NCBI RefSeq assembly: GCF_004354365.1
Contig: NZ_SJCY01000007.1
Location: 62,001 to 126,000 of the forward strand
Direction: 5' to 3'
Source: Pedobacter changchengzhani
GTDB lineage: Bacteria; Bacteroidota; Bacteroidia; Sphingobacteriales; Sphingobacteriaceae
Length of the DNA stretch: 64,000 bases
Below the pieces are notes generated by a model. The model searched no databases and was not told where the DNA came from. It worked only from the letters and a program-made list of their open reading frames with translations. Positions 9,524-19,242 of this stretch are shown here, in pieces (the stretch's first letter is position 1; each line of letters starts with the position of its first letter). A program made the position numbers and the translations under genes.

Positions 9524-9784
9524 AACTAGGGCTTCAAAATTTTATTTAAATATAAATAAAGATCATTTATATACAAAAGTAATATATCAACATTCCAAAA
9601 CAATAGCTGTTTAGCTTTCTACATATAAAAATTACAAATTTTCGTATAAGAATAATCGCTGTTGGTCGATTGTTATTTCATTCTTGTATAAAATCGCTAT
9701 CTCTCTTGAAACTAATTCGCCAGAATTTGCTCTTAACTACAAAACATAAAGAAATCAATTATTTAAAACTTAAAATCAAAAATC

Positions 9785-10369
9785 ATGAAAACTCAACTTA
9801 AAAACATCATTCTTACAGGATTAACTATTTTTTCATTATCAGGTCTGGCTTTCACAAGTACCGCAGCGGTAAAAGTAAAAGCGCCTAGAGCAATTATTTT
9901 AGATAATGGTTTTAAACGAATTTTAGTAAGTGGCGATGTTGAGTTATTAATTGTACAAAATAAAATAGAGGGTTTGGTTTACGATGAATCAAACTTAGGG
10001 AAAGCAAAAGTTGTAAAAGAAGGCAATATCCTTACCATTACATCATCTGGTACAGAAACTGCAAAACTGATCTTATATGTAAACGATTTTTACAGAATAG
10101 ACGCTTCAGGAAATGCAAAGGTTAAAAATTATGGAGAACTAAACTTAAACTATCTTCAAATCTTTTTAAAAGATAATGCCACCGCAGAAATCAATTCTAA
10201 AACAACAGGTTTATACACTGTTTTAAATGATAATGCTAACCTAAAATTAGATGGTGTGACAGACAACTATATCTTAGCGAAAACTAAAACATCAAAATTA
10301 ACTATAGATAAATTTTATGCTACAACGGTACAAAATAGCCCTGATGAGTTTTTAGCGGAGACGAAGTAA
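9785..10369 (+). CDS. GIN-domain (DUF2807-like) secreted protein
   Basis: A 194-residue protein with a signal peptide (about 1-28, ending near TSTAAVKV). Its regular beta repeats match the head GIN domain seen in Bacteroidota auto-transporter-adhesin-like proteins (VSGDVELLIVQ, YRIDASGNAKVKNYGELNLN, IFLKDNATAEINSKT). Such proteins are predicted to be periplasmic or surface right-handed beta-helix proteins of unknown function. The gene stands alone and is followed by a very strong intrinsic terminator 24 bases after its stop, suggesting it is well expressed. Confidence 0.75.
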   Translation: MKTQLKNIILTGLTIFSLSGLAFTSTAAVKVKAPRAIILDNGFKRILVSGDVELLIVQNKIEGLVYDESNLGKAKVVKEGNILTITSSGTETAKLILYVNDFYRIDASGNAKVKNYGELNLNYLQIFLKDNATAEINSKTTGLYTVLNDNANLKLDGVTDNYILAKTKTSKLTIDKFYATTVQNSPDEFLAETK

Positions 10370-10392
10370 AACTTCCACATTATAAACTTTTT

Positions 10393-10428
10393 AAAAGCGT
10401 TTCAACTTTAAGTTGAAACGCTTTTTTT
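10393..10428 (+). terminator. Intrinsic terminator of the GIN-domain gene
   Basis: A perfect 16-nt inverted repeat (AAAAGCGTTTCAACTT and its complement, one base between arms) is followed by a run of T to 10428. The stem plus U-tract directly downstream of the stop codon is a textbook Rho-independent terminator. The A-tract on the left arm would let it work in both directions. Confidence 0.9.
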
Positions 10429-10521
10429 GTTTCATTTTCACTATAATTGCAAAACGGAGACTAATTAATAATTTTCACAATAAAATAATTAAGACAATTA
10501 AAGTCTTAAAATTAAATCACT

Positions 10522-12465
10522 ATGCAAATATTTAAATCAAGATATGGCGCATTTTTTGCGTTTTTAAGTTATTTTACGATTGCATCATTCATCGTTAGAA
10601 CAATTTTACTAATTGCATCTTTAAAAACGACGAGCTTTGGGTTGTTATCCATACTAAAAATATATTTTACAGGTTTATTTTTCGATTTAGGCACTGGCTT
10701 GATAATACTCACTTTCTATGCGGTTTATCTTTTGTTAATGCCAAACCGTTTTTATCAAAAGAAATGGAGTAAGCTATTAACCATCGGTATATTTTTTCTT
10801 TTGGTGATGATTACTTTATTTTCGTTTTTTGCTGAATTAACTTTCTGGCAAGAGTTTGAAAGTCGTTTCAATTTTATTGCCGTAGATTATTTAATTTATA
10901 CCTACGAGGTAATTAACAACATTAATGAATCTTATCCGCTGCCGCTTTTAATTTCTGGGATGCTAATTCTGGCAGTTGCCATCACTTACTTATTTAAAAG
11001 ATTAGGCGTTTTCGAACAAAGTATCAACAGCAAAACTCCTTTTAGGCAACGTATTATTATTTCGGGCAGCTTTATCGCTATTGCAGTGTTGTTTTTACTT
11101 TTTGTGAAAAATTCGTGGGCAGATAACAGTCCAAACAGATATGATAATGAATTGAGCAAGGATGGGATTTATTCGTTTTTTGCGGCCTTTAGAAACAACG
11201 AATTAAATTACCACAATTTCTATAGGCTAATAGATGAGAAAGAAGCTTATCAATTGGTTAGGAAACAGTTAATCGATTCTAATACTACATTTGATAAAAA
11301 TGATTTCTCTATAAAAAGAACCATTAAAGGGAATAATTCTAATTATAAACCAAACATAATGATGATTACGGTGGAGAGTTTAAGCGCCGATTTTTTAGCA
11401 CATTATGGCAACACTCAAAAACTTACGCCTGTACTGGATTCTTTAGCCGATAAAAGTATCTTCTTTAGCAACATGTACGCAACAGGAACCCGTACAGTTA
11501 GAGGAATGGAAGCTTTAACTTTAGCCATACCGCCTACTCCAGGCAGTAGTATTGTGCGCCGAGATAATAACGAACATTTATTTACCACTGGGCACGTTTT
11601 TAAACAAGCAGGCTACACCGATACTTTTTTTTATGGCGGTGATGGTTATTTTGATAACATGAACCACTATTTCGGAAACAATGGATACAATATTGTAGAT
11701 AGAGGCAGAAAATTATTGAATGAAAGTTTTGATGGTACCCGAACGCTTATTACCGATGGTGAAGTGAAGTTTGAGAATGCTTGGGGCATTTGCGATGAAG
11801 ACATATTTAATGTTGCGATAAAAGATGCCGATCAAAAGTTTAAAGAACATAAATTGTTTAACAATTTCATCATGACGACATCCAACCATAGGCCGTTTAC
11901 TTATCCTGCAGGTAAAATTGCCATACCCGAAGGCAGTAGAGAGGGCGCTGTTAGATACACAGATTTTGCCATTGGTGAGTTTTTAAAGAATATTAAAAGT
12001 AAACCTTGGTTTGAAAATACTATTGTGATTATTGTGGCCGATCATTGTGCAAGTAGCGCCGGTAAAAATGAAATCGATATATCTAAATATCAAATTCCTT
12101 GTTTGGTTTTGAATATGAAAAATATTGCACCAATGAACATTAAAAAAATGTCATCTCAACTAGATCTTTTTCCTACTTTATGGAGCTTGATGGGTTGGAG
12201 CTACACGAGTAATTTTTATGGCAAAAACGTTCTAGATGCTTCTTACCAACCGAGAGTAGTTTTAGGGACCTACCAAAAACTGGTGTATATGAAATCGGAT
12301 AGCTTAGTAATTTTAAGTCCGCAGAGAAAGGTTGAAACTTACATTTACAATAAAACTAAAAATGAACAGATACAGGCTAAATTTCCTAAATCTTTAATTG
12401 ATGAAGGCATTGCACAGTATCAAACAGCTTATGATTTGTTTAAGAATGGGGATTTGAAGTATTGA
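10522..12465 (+). CDS. LtaS-type sulfatase-fold phosphoglycerol/phosphoethanolamine transferase
   Basis: A 647-residue inner-membrane protein. Five hydrophobic segments fill residues 1-200, and a large alkaline-phosphatase/sulfatase-fold domain begins at NIMMITVESLSADFLAHYGN. The metal-binding Glu of ITVES, the nucleophile Thr in GTRTVRGMEAL, the late metal site IIVADHCASSAG and the histidine of SNHRPF are visible. LtaS relatives in Gram-negative bacteria transfer phosphoglycerol or similar groups to envelope glycans. The acceptor here is unknown. It is monocistronic, followed by a repeat-filled convergent intergenic region. Confidence 0.88.
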   Translation: MQIFKSRYGAFFAFLSYFTIASFIVRTILLIASLKTTSFGLLSILKIYFTGLFFDLGTGLIILTFYAVYLLLMPNRFYQKKWSKLLTIGIFFLLVMITLFSFFAELTFWQEFESRFNFIAVDYLIYTYEVINNINESYPLPLLISGMLILAVAITYLFKRLGVFEQSINSKTPFRQRIIISGSFIAIAVLFLLFVKNSWADNSPNRYDNELSKDGIYSFFAAFRNNELNYHNFYRLIDEKEAYQLVRKQLIDSNTTFDKNDFSIKRTIKGNNSNYKPNIMMITVESLSADFLAHYGNTQKLTPVLDSLADKSIFFSNMYATGTRTVRGMEALTLAIPPTPGSSIVRRDNNEHLFTTGHVFKQAGYTDTFFYGGDGYFDNMNHYFGNNGYNIVDRGRKLLNESFDGTRTLITDGEVKFENAWGICDEDIFNVAIKDADQKFKEHKLFNNFIMTTSNHRPFTYPAGKIAIPEGSREGAVRYTDFAIGEFLKNIKSKPWFENTIVIIVADHCASSAGKNEIDISKYQIPCLVLNMKNIAPMNIKKMSSQLDLFPTLWSLMGWSYTSNFYGKNVLDASYQPRVVLGTYQKLVYMKSDSLVILSPQRKVETYIYNKTKNEQIQAKFPKSLIDEGIAQYQTAYDLFKNGDLKY

Positions 12466-12520
12466 TGTTTAGTTTTTATATTTTTTATATGGGATGATGT
12501 TTTGAACGGCCTTCATTTAT

Positions 12521-12738
12521 AAAAAATCCCGAAGGGATGAAATTATTGTTGCATTAATAAACGCGCACTAAAAATCCCGAAGGTGGTGGCATATTTAAAG
12601 TTGCAAATAAAAAAAGATATCACCCACTACGGGGTTCAATCCGCTTAACAATTTATCGATTCTACAATAATATCAGTCCTACGGACTTTATTATTCTCAA
12701 CTAGACCGAAAGTTATTTAATGCCAATAAAATTTACAA
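12521..12738. repeat. Intergenic repeat, copy 1 (parts A and B)
   Basis: This is the first of three direct copies of a composite repeat. Part A begins with the hairpin ATCCC-GAA-GGGAT and contains CCGAAGGTGGTGGC. Part B begins with a TACGGG-TTCAATCCGC-type segment, contains the small hairpin AGTCC-TAC-GGACT, and ends near AATGCCAATAAAATTTACAA. The copy lies between convergent genes. No ORF or spacer structure is seen. Confidence 0.85.
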
Positions 12739-12755
12739 ATTCAAATAAAAATCAT

Positions 12756-12970
12756 AAAAAATCCCGAAGGGATGAAATTATTTTTGCATTAATAAACGCG
12801 GAATAAAAACCCCGAAGGTGGTGGCATATTTAAAGTTGCGAATGAAAAAATACCAACTATTACGGGTTCAATCCGCTTAATAATTTATAGATTCTATAAT
12901 AATATCAGTTCTACGGACTTGATTATTCTCAACTAGACCGAAAGTTATTTAATGCCAATAAAATTTACAA
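12756..12970. repeat. Intergenic repeat, copy 2 (parts A and B)
   Basis: The second copy starts 235 bases after the first, again with part A then part B. It differs by scattered substitutions (for example the GAATAAAAAC segment in place of CACTAAAAAT), so the duplication is not very recent or has been diverging. The part B hairpin becomes AGTTC-TAC-GGACT with one wobble pair, which preserves the stem. Confidence 0.85.
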
Positions 12971-12993
12971 CTAAAATCATAAATATCATTTAT

Positions 12994-13080
12994 AAAAAAT
13001 CCCGAAGGGATGAAATTATTGTTGCATTAATAAACGCGGAATAAAAACCCCCGAAGGTGGTGGCATATTTAAAGTTGCGA
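12994..13080. repeat. Intergenic repeat, copy 3 (part A only)
   Basis: The third copy starts 238 bases after the second and contains only part A, ending at AAAGTTGCGA. The array therefore has the form A-B-A-B-A. It ends 49 bases before the stop codon of the convergent GAF-protein gene. The conserved ATCCC-GAA-GGGAT hairpin is intact. Confidence 0.8.
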
Positions 13081-13128
13081 AGTCATCCTGTTAATTGTGC
13101 GATTATCAAAGGCAGGCTAGCATACCTT

Positions 13129-15474
13129 TTAATCATTTCCGCTCACATACTTAACCCCTACTCTTATCGCTTTTAAACCTGCAACACCCTGCAGCTCATC
13201 CAACTCCAGAAATTCCAAATCATCGTTCAACAGATCTTGATCTTGCAAAAACTTAATGTAATCGGCGTATTCTTTGGCTTCATCAGCATTGAAATAAACC
13301 ATTGCTATTTTATCGGGCTGCGTTAATCGCTCTGCCGTATTTTTAATCAATACCTTATCAATACGCTTTTTAACTACCTCATATCTAATATTATATGCAC
13401 CCTCTACGTCAAACCTACGTTCATCATTTCTAAAACTAATATCTATAGCATTGGAGTGGATAAAAATAAGTTGGGTGGTAAGTAACGGTCGAGGCATTTC
13501 ATTTACTAAACCTTTGGTAATCCGTGCGATCTCTACCATAGAAGTAAGTTGCCATAACCTAATATTTTTTAAATAAAGTGTATCGAAGGATTTATCTGGT
13601 GCAAGTTCCTGGCCGATATAAATATCATACTCCACGCCATCAGTTCTAAATTTACCGAAATAACAAGGATAAGAAGCCTGAAGGTTTGCTTGTGCCTGCT
13701 CCAAAAACTGGTTAATTTCCGAGTTAATCATTTGCATAGATACCTCCAATTTTCTTCTATTTTTAAAGGATAAACCGCGTTCTTTTTCTATGCTTTCGAA
13801 GTATAAATCCACAACCTTTGTTTTTGAAGGATGACTGGTTTTTATCAACAATAAAAATGGATAAACTTGTGTTTCTAAAAACTCAATCAATAAATTTTCT
13901 TCGTTGGTAGAGGTTAGGCTATTAATCCGGGTTAGCCACTCATTGCAATCGAAGAGTATTTTATCGGTAAGCTCTAAATGAACCAACGATTTGATTTTCT
14001 TTAGCGTTTCTAAAAGCTTATTAAGCTGTAATTGAAGATCTTCTTTTAATGCTAAATTACGTTCAACAGTAGAATCTTTAATATCTATCGCCCCAAAAAG
14101 AGGATACATATTTTTAAAAGAAACCGTTTCTATCTCTCGTGTTTTTCTTTTATTTCTATTGTTTTTAATGTATCTCCAAACTGCTTCGTTAAATTTCCAT
14201 TGCACTGAAGGTTGTAAAGCAGTGAATTTATCCTTTAGTATTGCGTCCATTTTTGTACCAAATTCATCAATACTATATTGAAAAAACTGACCGATTAGAG
14301 GCATGGCGGGTTGCAGTTTGGAGCGTAAATTATCATCTACAGCATACTCGCTTTTAGAATATACTTCCATAATACCTGCCAATTCGTTATTGTTAAAAAC
14401 CGGCAAAACCGAATAAGACGAAATACCTGCTTGCTTAAGCACCTTTAAAAATGGATCTTTCAACGCCAAATCTTCCGTTATACGTTTAACGAAAATAGAA
14501 CGAGGATTTTCTTTGTAAGCATCTACTTGTGCAAAAAAAACATCTTCCGCAAGGGCAAATTCTCTTGTCGCATTAATTAGCTTACTGTCAGAAAACTCTT
14601 GGTTATCAAATACCAATTTACCATTTACGGTTAAGAAAGGCATTAAACCAAAATCAATTTTACTATTACCGCCAATTGTTTTAAGTGCCTGGCTAATTTG
14701 GTTAAATGTTTCTTTCTGATAATTATGGTCGACTAGCACATTTCTAATCCCAAGTAAGGCATGTTCTACGGTAATATCGCTTAACGAAATAACTGTAAAA
14801 CCTTCAAAACTAAAATTGTTAAGAGGCAACGTTTTCTCTAAAAATTCAAGTTCATCTCCCTCTTGAAAATGATAACCAAGTTTTTCGTAATTGATTTCGG
14901 GCAATGAACCCACATACTTAATATCAACAAACTGCGTGTCGGTGTGGATATTGTAATACTGTGTTAAATTGGTTTCGGGGTGCGAGTGAGCATAAATAAT
15001 CTCATTTTTTAAAACAGAACTAAACTTGTAAAAACGTTCTAAAATAATGCGATAAATAAATCGCAGTTGTTGCCGATCTAAAGATTCTTCTTTTTTATTG
15101 ATTTTACTTTTAGGATTTCTATCTTGAAAAAAATTGTAAAATGTATCTGTGCTAAAGAAAATTTTATCGGGAATGGGTGTGCTCAAAGCCCAATATAAAT
15201 CTTCGCTATTGGCCATTAATGGCGTTAAAATAGTAAAAATAAGTTCTAGTGTGTCGCTGTATGCTGTAAGTTCTTCGGGATTGATGTTGCTAACCAACAG
15301 TTCATCCTCTCGTTCTATCTTGTCTAATAAAAACCTATAAAATTCTGATTTTAAAGATTGTTCAGTTTTTAATCTTCCTTTTAAATGCGCCACTAAAGGC
15401 CTAAAAGACAAACTAGAATCAATTTGGCAATGAACACTCTCTTTATCGTTCAGCCGAATTACCTTGGTATTCAT
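13129..15474 (-). CDS. GAF-domain-containing protein
   Basis: A large (about 781-residue) soluble protein without a signal peptide or membrane segment. A GAF-like segment lies near the middle (FLKVLKQAGISSYSVLPVFN, then ELAGIMEVYSKSEYAV). The flanking helical regions are Bacteroidota-specific and I cannot assign them. GAF domains bind small molecules such as cyclic nucleotides or act as redox sensors; no output domain is visible. I prefer the ATG at 15474 (MNTKVIRLND) to an upstream GTG at 15516, which would add a 14-residue A/T-rich leader. Confidence 0.7.
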   Translation of the reverse strand: MNTKVIRLNDKESVHCQIDSSLSFRPLVAHLKGRLKTEQSLKSEFYRFLLDKIEREDELLVSNINPEELTAYSDTLELIFTILTPLMANSEDLYWALSTPIPDKIFFSTDTFYNFFQDRNPKSKINKKEESLDRQQLRFIYRIILERFYKFSSVLKNEIIYAHSHPETNLTQYYNIHTDTQFVDIKYVGSLPEINYEKLGYHFQEGDELEFLEKTLPLNNFSFEGFTVISLSDITVEHALLGIRNVLVDHNYQKETFNQISQALKTIGGNSKIDFGLMPFLTVNGKLVFDNQEFSDSKLINATREFALAEDVFFAQVDAYKENPRSIFVKRITEDLALKDPFLKVLKQAGISSYSVLPVFNNNELAGIMEVYSKSEYAVDDNLRSKLQPAMPLIGQFFQYSIDEFGTKMDAILKDKFTALQPSVQWKFNEAVWRYIKNNRNKRKTREIETVSFKNMYPLFGAIDIKDSTVERNLALKEDLQLQLNKLLETLKKIKSLVHLELTDKILFDCNEWLTRINSLTSTNEENLLIEFLETQVYPFLLLIKTSHPSKTKVVDLYFESIEKERGLSFKNRRKLEVSMQMINSEINQFLEQAQANLQASYPCYFGKFRTDGVEYDIYIGQELAPDKSFDTLYLKNIRLWQLTSMVEIARITKGLVNEMPRPLLTTQLIFIHSNAIDISFRNDERRFDVEGAYNIRYEVVKKRIDKVLIKNTAERLTQPDKIAMVYFNADEAKEYADYIKFLQDQDLLNDDLEFLELDELQGVAGLKAIRVGVKYVSGND

Positions 15475-15603
15475 TGTAATGTTTTTCTGCAAAAATATAT
15501 AATTATTACGCTGCACTTGTCAATATTTATTCAGGAAAAATCGCCTTAAAAATTGGCAATTTATGCGTTGCTTATTGCTGATAAATGTGAAAAGGATAAA
15601 CTT

Positions 15604-18600
15604 TTAAAATCTAAACCCAATTGAAACATAAGGATACCATCCATCGCTAGAGTGGCCCATAACAAACTGCAATACGGCTAACGAAGCGGGCGCAAAATAT
15701 ACACCTCCGCCAATACCTTGGTGCCAACGATCAGACTGTTCATTGCTTGCCCAAACACGACCAACATCATAAAAGCCTAATAATCCAACTTGGCCAGGCA
15801 AAACGTAACTCACAAAATCGCCCAATTTATAGCGCAATTCTAAATTATTATAAAAACTATTTTGCCCCGCGAAGCGAAATTGCCTAAACCCTAAAAGATT
15901 ACCTTGACCGCCCAAAAATTGGGCTTGGTAAAAAGCAGGCTTCCCGATGGTAATGCCACCGCCAAATCGATCGGCCAAAATTAAATTTGCGCGCCCATCC
16001 AGGTTTTTATAGATGGCGATATCGGCATTTAGCTGTGCATAATCGTTAGCATATTTATTTAAACCTTTATTCAAAATCAGTTTAAAATTAACGAAACTAC
16101 CTAACGTAGGTAACAAATCATTATCTCGCGTATTGTTTGAAAAATTTACAACAGCACCTGCAAAAATCTTATCATTTGTAATAGTTAAACTATCGTACGA
16201 ATGTAATTCATTGCTATTGTTTATAAATCTGCCAAAATTATCGCTCTTATCAAACTTATAATATTGAAATGTTGGACCAAAACTAAACGATGATTTTGGT
16301 CTGCGGTAGCGAATTAGTGGTGTTATTTGGTAAATATTAAAACGTGCCCTGTAATAAGTAATGTCGTCGCCATGCTCGTCGAATTTTGATTCGTTTCCAT
16401 AACCAAAAAAGTTTTGTGTATTGTCTGGCGCGTAGGCATCTGCCTTAACAATCAAATCACCTTTACCCAAAGCTTTTAACCACTCGCCAGTATAATGAAA
16501 TTTAAAGGCTGTGGTAGCGAACGAATGTAAAAAAGAAACTGTTTGAGAATTTCCATACGGATGTTTTCGAAATCCTGGATTAGTTATCCGATACGTTAAA
16601 CCCGCCAGCAAGCCATCGTCTGTATTAAAACCAGCGTTTAAATTTAACGATGATCTTTTGTAAATATCTTTCGGGGCGTAACCAACATTTGCCGTATCGT
16701 TTGATAAACGAGTGGATAATTTATTTACCGCATCTCCATTAAATTGAGCCTTATACCCTTTCGCATAAACGATTACCCTATTTTCGGCATTAGCCACATT
16801 ATAAACCTTTTTACCTTTGCCTCCAATAATTCTCAATTTTATGTTAGATGTTTTGTTATTTAAAATTAAGCTATCATTTCCATTATGCATGTAAACTCTA
16901 ATCTCTTTCGTTACTAAAGGATCAAAAATTCGTTTATAAATTACTTTCTTAAGCTCCCCTTCTTTGGATATTTTATTGATTTTTATCGCCAACCCACCAT
17001 CTTGTGTATCATTAATATGAATTGATTCATTTTTATCAGACATTTCAACATCAACTATTTTATTAAAAAAATGGTAATAATCATTCATCATTTTAGGCAA
17101 GGTGGCGCGCCTTTTTTTCATTTGATCCAAAAACTGATCATGACGTAACGCATACTGCACTGTCGGAAGTTTTAGCAATGCTTTCTCCATCACTTCATCA
17201 GTTATCGACGCACAAAATTCGGCTACAATACTATCCCATTGTTTTTCATCAATTTCCGAAAAGTATTTTGTATTTATCTCCCTTCCTTCCCACAAAAACC
17301 AATTAATATCTTCAACATTTCGTTCGTAACCTTGCATCATCGGCAGTAATGTAGAAGACTGGGCAAATCGTTGTACTAAACCTTGCGAACGATAAAAAAC
17401 CTGATCTCGATCTCTGGGAACAGCCGAATATTTGGAACCTTTATCTGTCTTCTCTTCTTTCCAACGCCATTGGTCGTCGTGTCTATCCCAATCGCCAATT
17501 AAAACATCCAACGCCCTCGCTTTTACCTGCAAAGGCCCATCGTAAGTATTATCATTATCATCGACCAATTTTTTCATCATTTTGGCGGTATTGTCCGATT
17601 CGCCAGTAGGCTCTCTCTCCTCCAGCAAACACAACGTATTGGCAAAAACAGACGAAAAATCGCCCAAACCTGGATCAGCAGATACATAACCGATAATTGG
17701 ATTACTGTGTGGCACACCCGCAGCCTTCGCCAGTTCTGGCACCACCAAGGCAGAAAAAGGGTGCTGTGCAGATACATTGTCTCTAATAATATCTTTGGCA
17801 AAGGTTTCTCGCAATTGTGCAGGCAATAAAACTTCGGGGTATTTTAAAACAGATCTCAACACCCACTCCTTGCCATCCTTATCTACCAATCTTAACGATT
17901 TTGACTGATTGCCACCGCCAAGTTTGGTTGCTGTTAAACCACCTTTAAACTGCGACATCCGCAAAACAGGAACCTTAGTTGCTAACGCATAATCTTTTCG
18001 GTAATTCTCTCCAAATAAGAAACGATGAAACTTGCCCACACTGTCATAAGCGGTATTAATTTTAATGGTAATGCTGTCGCCAATGATGGGTTTAATTGGT
18101 GTGATATCCTTTTGAGTAAGCTTTACAAAAGGTTTTATGTAGGTGTAAACCTTTTTTGCGCCGCTATCTGCATAGATATAGTATGTATATCGCATATCGT
18201 TGTTTAAAAGCTGATCTGCAATAACATAACCTTGTTTCTCTTCGTGAAATAAGGTATTTTTTCCAAACTTATTGGGCGATGCTTTTGAGCCCGAACCGCT
18301 TACAATTTGCAGTTGCTTACTTTGAATAAGTTGCAAACCATGCTCGTGCCCCGAAACAAAAGCAGCATTAGGGTAAGCACCAAAAACACTGTTAACAGAC
18401 TTAATCAAATCTTTGTAAGCAGGATGATTCAAATCTTCGGGACTAAGCAAGCTACTCCTAAGCAGGGGATATAATGAACCGATGCCGGGTAAAGGAATGT
18501 ATAAATTATCTTTTAGTGATAAAAGTGGAAACAAATGATTTTTCCAAGTAAAATAACCACCGTGCGAACCGTAACTCTGCATTGGATGGTGTGATGCGAC

Positions 18601-19212
18601 AAGGATCGTTTTACCCAAATTTTGGTCGAGCAAATCTTTCATCTTTACCACTATTTCGTCTTTGGTATGGCAGTCGCAATCGGCTATCGGATTATTTTTA
18701 TTATACGGAAATAGCCACCATTCGCTATCATAAGCAACTACGGTAAGTTTATCGGTTAATTTAATGGCAACCGGATCAGGGCAACCATCTTCTGGAATCA
18801 TTTTTAAAAGCGGATCGTTTTGCGCACGTAAATAATCACCTTGTGCTTTAATTTTCGCTAATCCATCAGGGCCAGATTTGTCCCAATCGTGGTTACCGGG
18901 GATAAAATATACCGAAGCGCCCATCGCCCGCATGGGTTGAAACTGAGATTGTAAAATTTTCTGCCCTTCCGCTTCGCTCGCAGTACCAGACAAACCCATA
19001 CCAGTTGGATATATGTTATCGCCCAAAAAAAACACGGCAGTTTTATTCGGAATAACCTGTTGGGCGGCATTTTTTAAATCCTGCATTTGCAAGGTGTTCA
19101 TTTCTCCGGCATCGCCGATTAAAATTACCCTATATTTTATGCTGTCGGTTTGTGCGGAAACAACAATGTGAGTTAAAATAAAAGCAACTATAAACGTAAT
19201 TTTTTTGAGCAT
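15604..19212 (-). CDS. Metallophosphoesterase with kinase-like middle and BamA-type outer-membrane barrel
   Basis: A 1202-residue protein with a signal peptide (to VVSAQT). Residues about 25-350 form a calcineurin-like phosphoesterase with all metal motifs (LIGDAGE, LGDNIYPTG, GNHDWD, ASHHPMQ, SGHEHG). Residues about 400-720 hold a domain with GGGNQSKSLRL, KEWVLRS, VLIGDWDRHDDQW and VPRDRDQVF, which resembles the Gly-rich loop, VAIK-like, catalytic and metal-binding segments of CotH/HipA-like atypical kinases. The last 300 residues are a BamA/D15-type surface-antigen barrel ending in an aromatic residue (VSIGFRF). The phosphoesterase would sit in the periplasm or at the surface. The kinase reading is inference. 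It is followed on the same strand by no close gene. Confidence 0.8.
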   Translation of the reverse strand: MLKKITFIVAFILTHIVVSAQTDSIKYRVILIGDAGEMNTLQMQDLKNAAQQVIPNKTAVFFLGDNIYPTGMGLSGTASEAEGQKILQSQFQPMRAMGASVYFIPGNHDWDKSGPDGLAKIKAQGDYLRAQNDPLLKMIPEDGCPDPVAIKLTDKLTVVAYDSEWWLFPYNKNNPIADCDCHTKDEIVVKMKDLLDQNLGKTILVASHHPMQSYGSHGGYFTWKNHLFPLLSLKDNLYIPLPGIGSLYPLLRSSLLSPEDLNHPAYKDLIKSVNSVFGAYPNAAFVSGHEHGLQLIQSKQLQIVSGSGSKASPNKFGKNTLFHEEKQGYVIADQLLNNDMRYTYYIYADSGAKKVYTYIKPFVKLTQKDITPIKPIIGDSITIKINTAYDSVGKFHRFLFGENYRKDYALATKVPVLRMSQFKGGLTATKLGGGNQSKSLRLVDKDGKEWVLRSVLKYPEVLLPAQLRETFAKDIIRDNVSAQHPFSALVVPELAKAAGVPHSNPIIGYVSADPGLGDFSSVFANTLCLLEEREPTGESDNTAKMMKKLVDDNDNTYDGPLQVKARALDVLIGDWDRHDDQWRWKEEKTDKGSKYSAVPRDRDQVFYRSQGLVQRFAQSSTLLPMMQGYERNVEDINWFLWEGREINTKYFSEIDEKQWDSIVAEFCASITDEVMEKALLKLPTVQYALRHDQFLDQMKKRRATLPKMMNDYYHFFNKIVDVEMSDKNESIHINDTQDGGLAIKINKISKEGELKKVIYKRIFDPLVTKEIRVYMHNGNDSLILNNKTSNIKLRIIGGKGKKVYNVANAENRVIVYAKGYKAQFNGDAVNKLSTRLSNDTANVGYAPKDIYKRSSLNLNAGFNTDDGLLAGLTYRITNPGFRKHPYGNSQTVSFLHSFATTAFKFHYTGEWLKALGKGDLIVKADAYAPDNTQNFFGYGNESKFDEHGDDITYYRARFNIYQITPLIRYRRPKSSFSFGPTFQYYKFDKSDNFGRFINNSNELHSYDSLTITNDKIFAGAVVNFSNNTRDNDLLPTLGSFVNFKLILNKGLNKYANDYAQLNADIAIYKNLDGRANLILADRFGGGITIGKPAFYQAQFLGGQGNLLGFRQFRFAGQNSFYNNLELRYKLGDFVSYVLPGQVGLLGFYDVGRVWASNEQSDRWHQGIGGGVYFAPASLAVLQFVMGHSSDGWYPYVSIGFRF

Positions 19213-19242
19213 TTTTTTTTATTTGATACTATTGTAGCGCAA

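Noticed and set aside
12521-13080. CRISPR-like array
   Set aside because: The repeat units are 85-111 bases long with 235-238-base period, imperfect copies and no unique short spacers; no cas genes are present.
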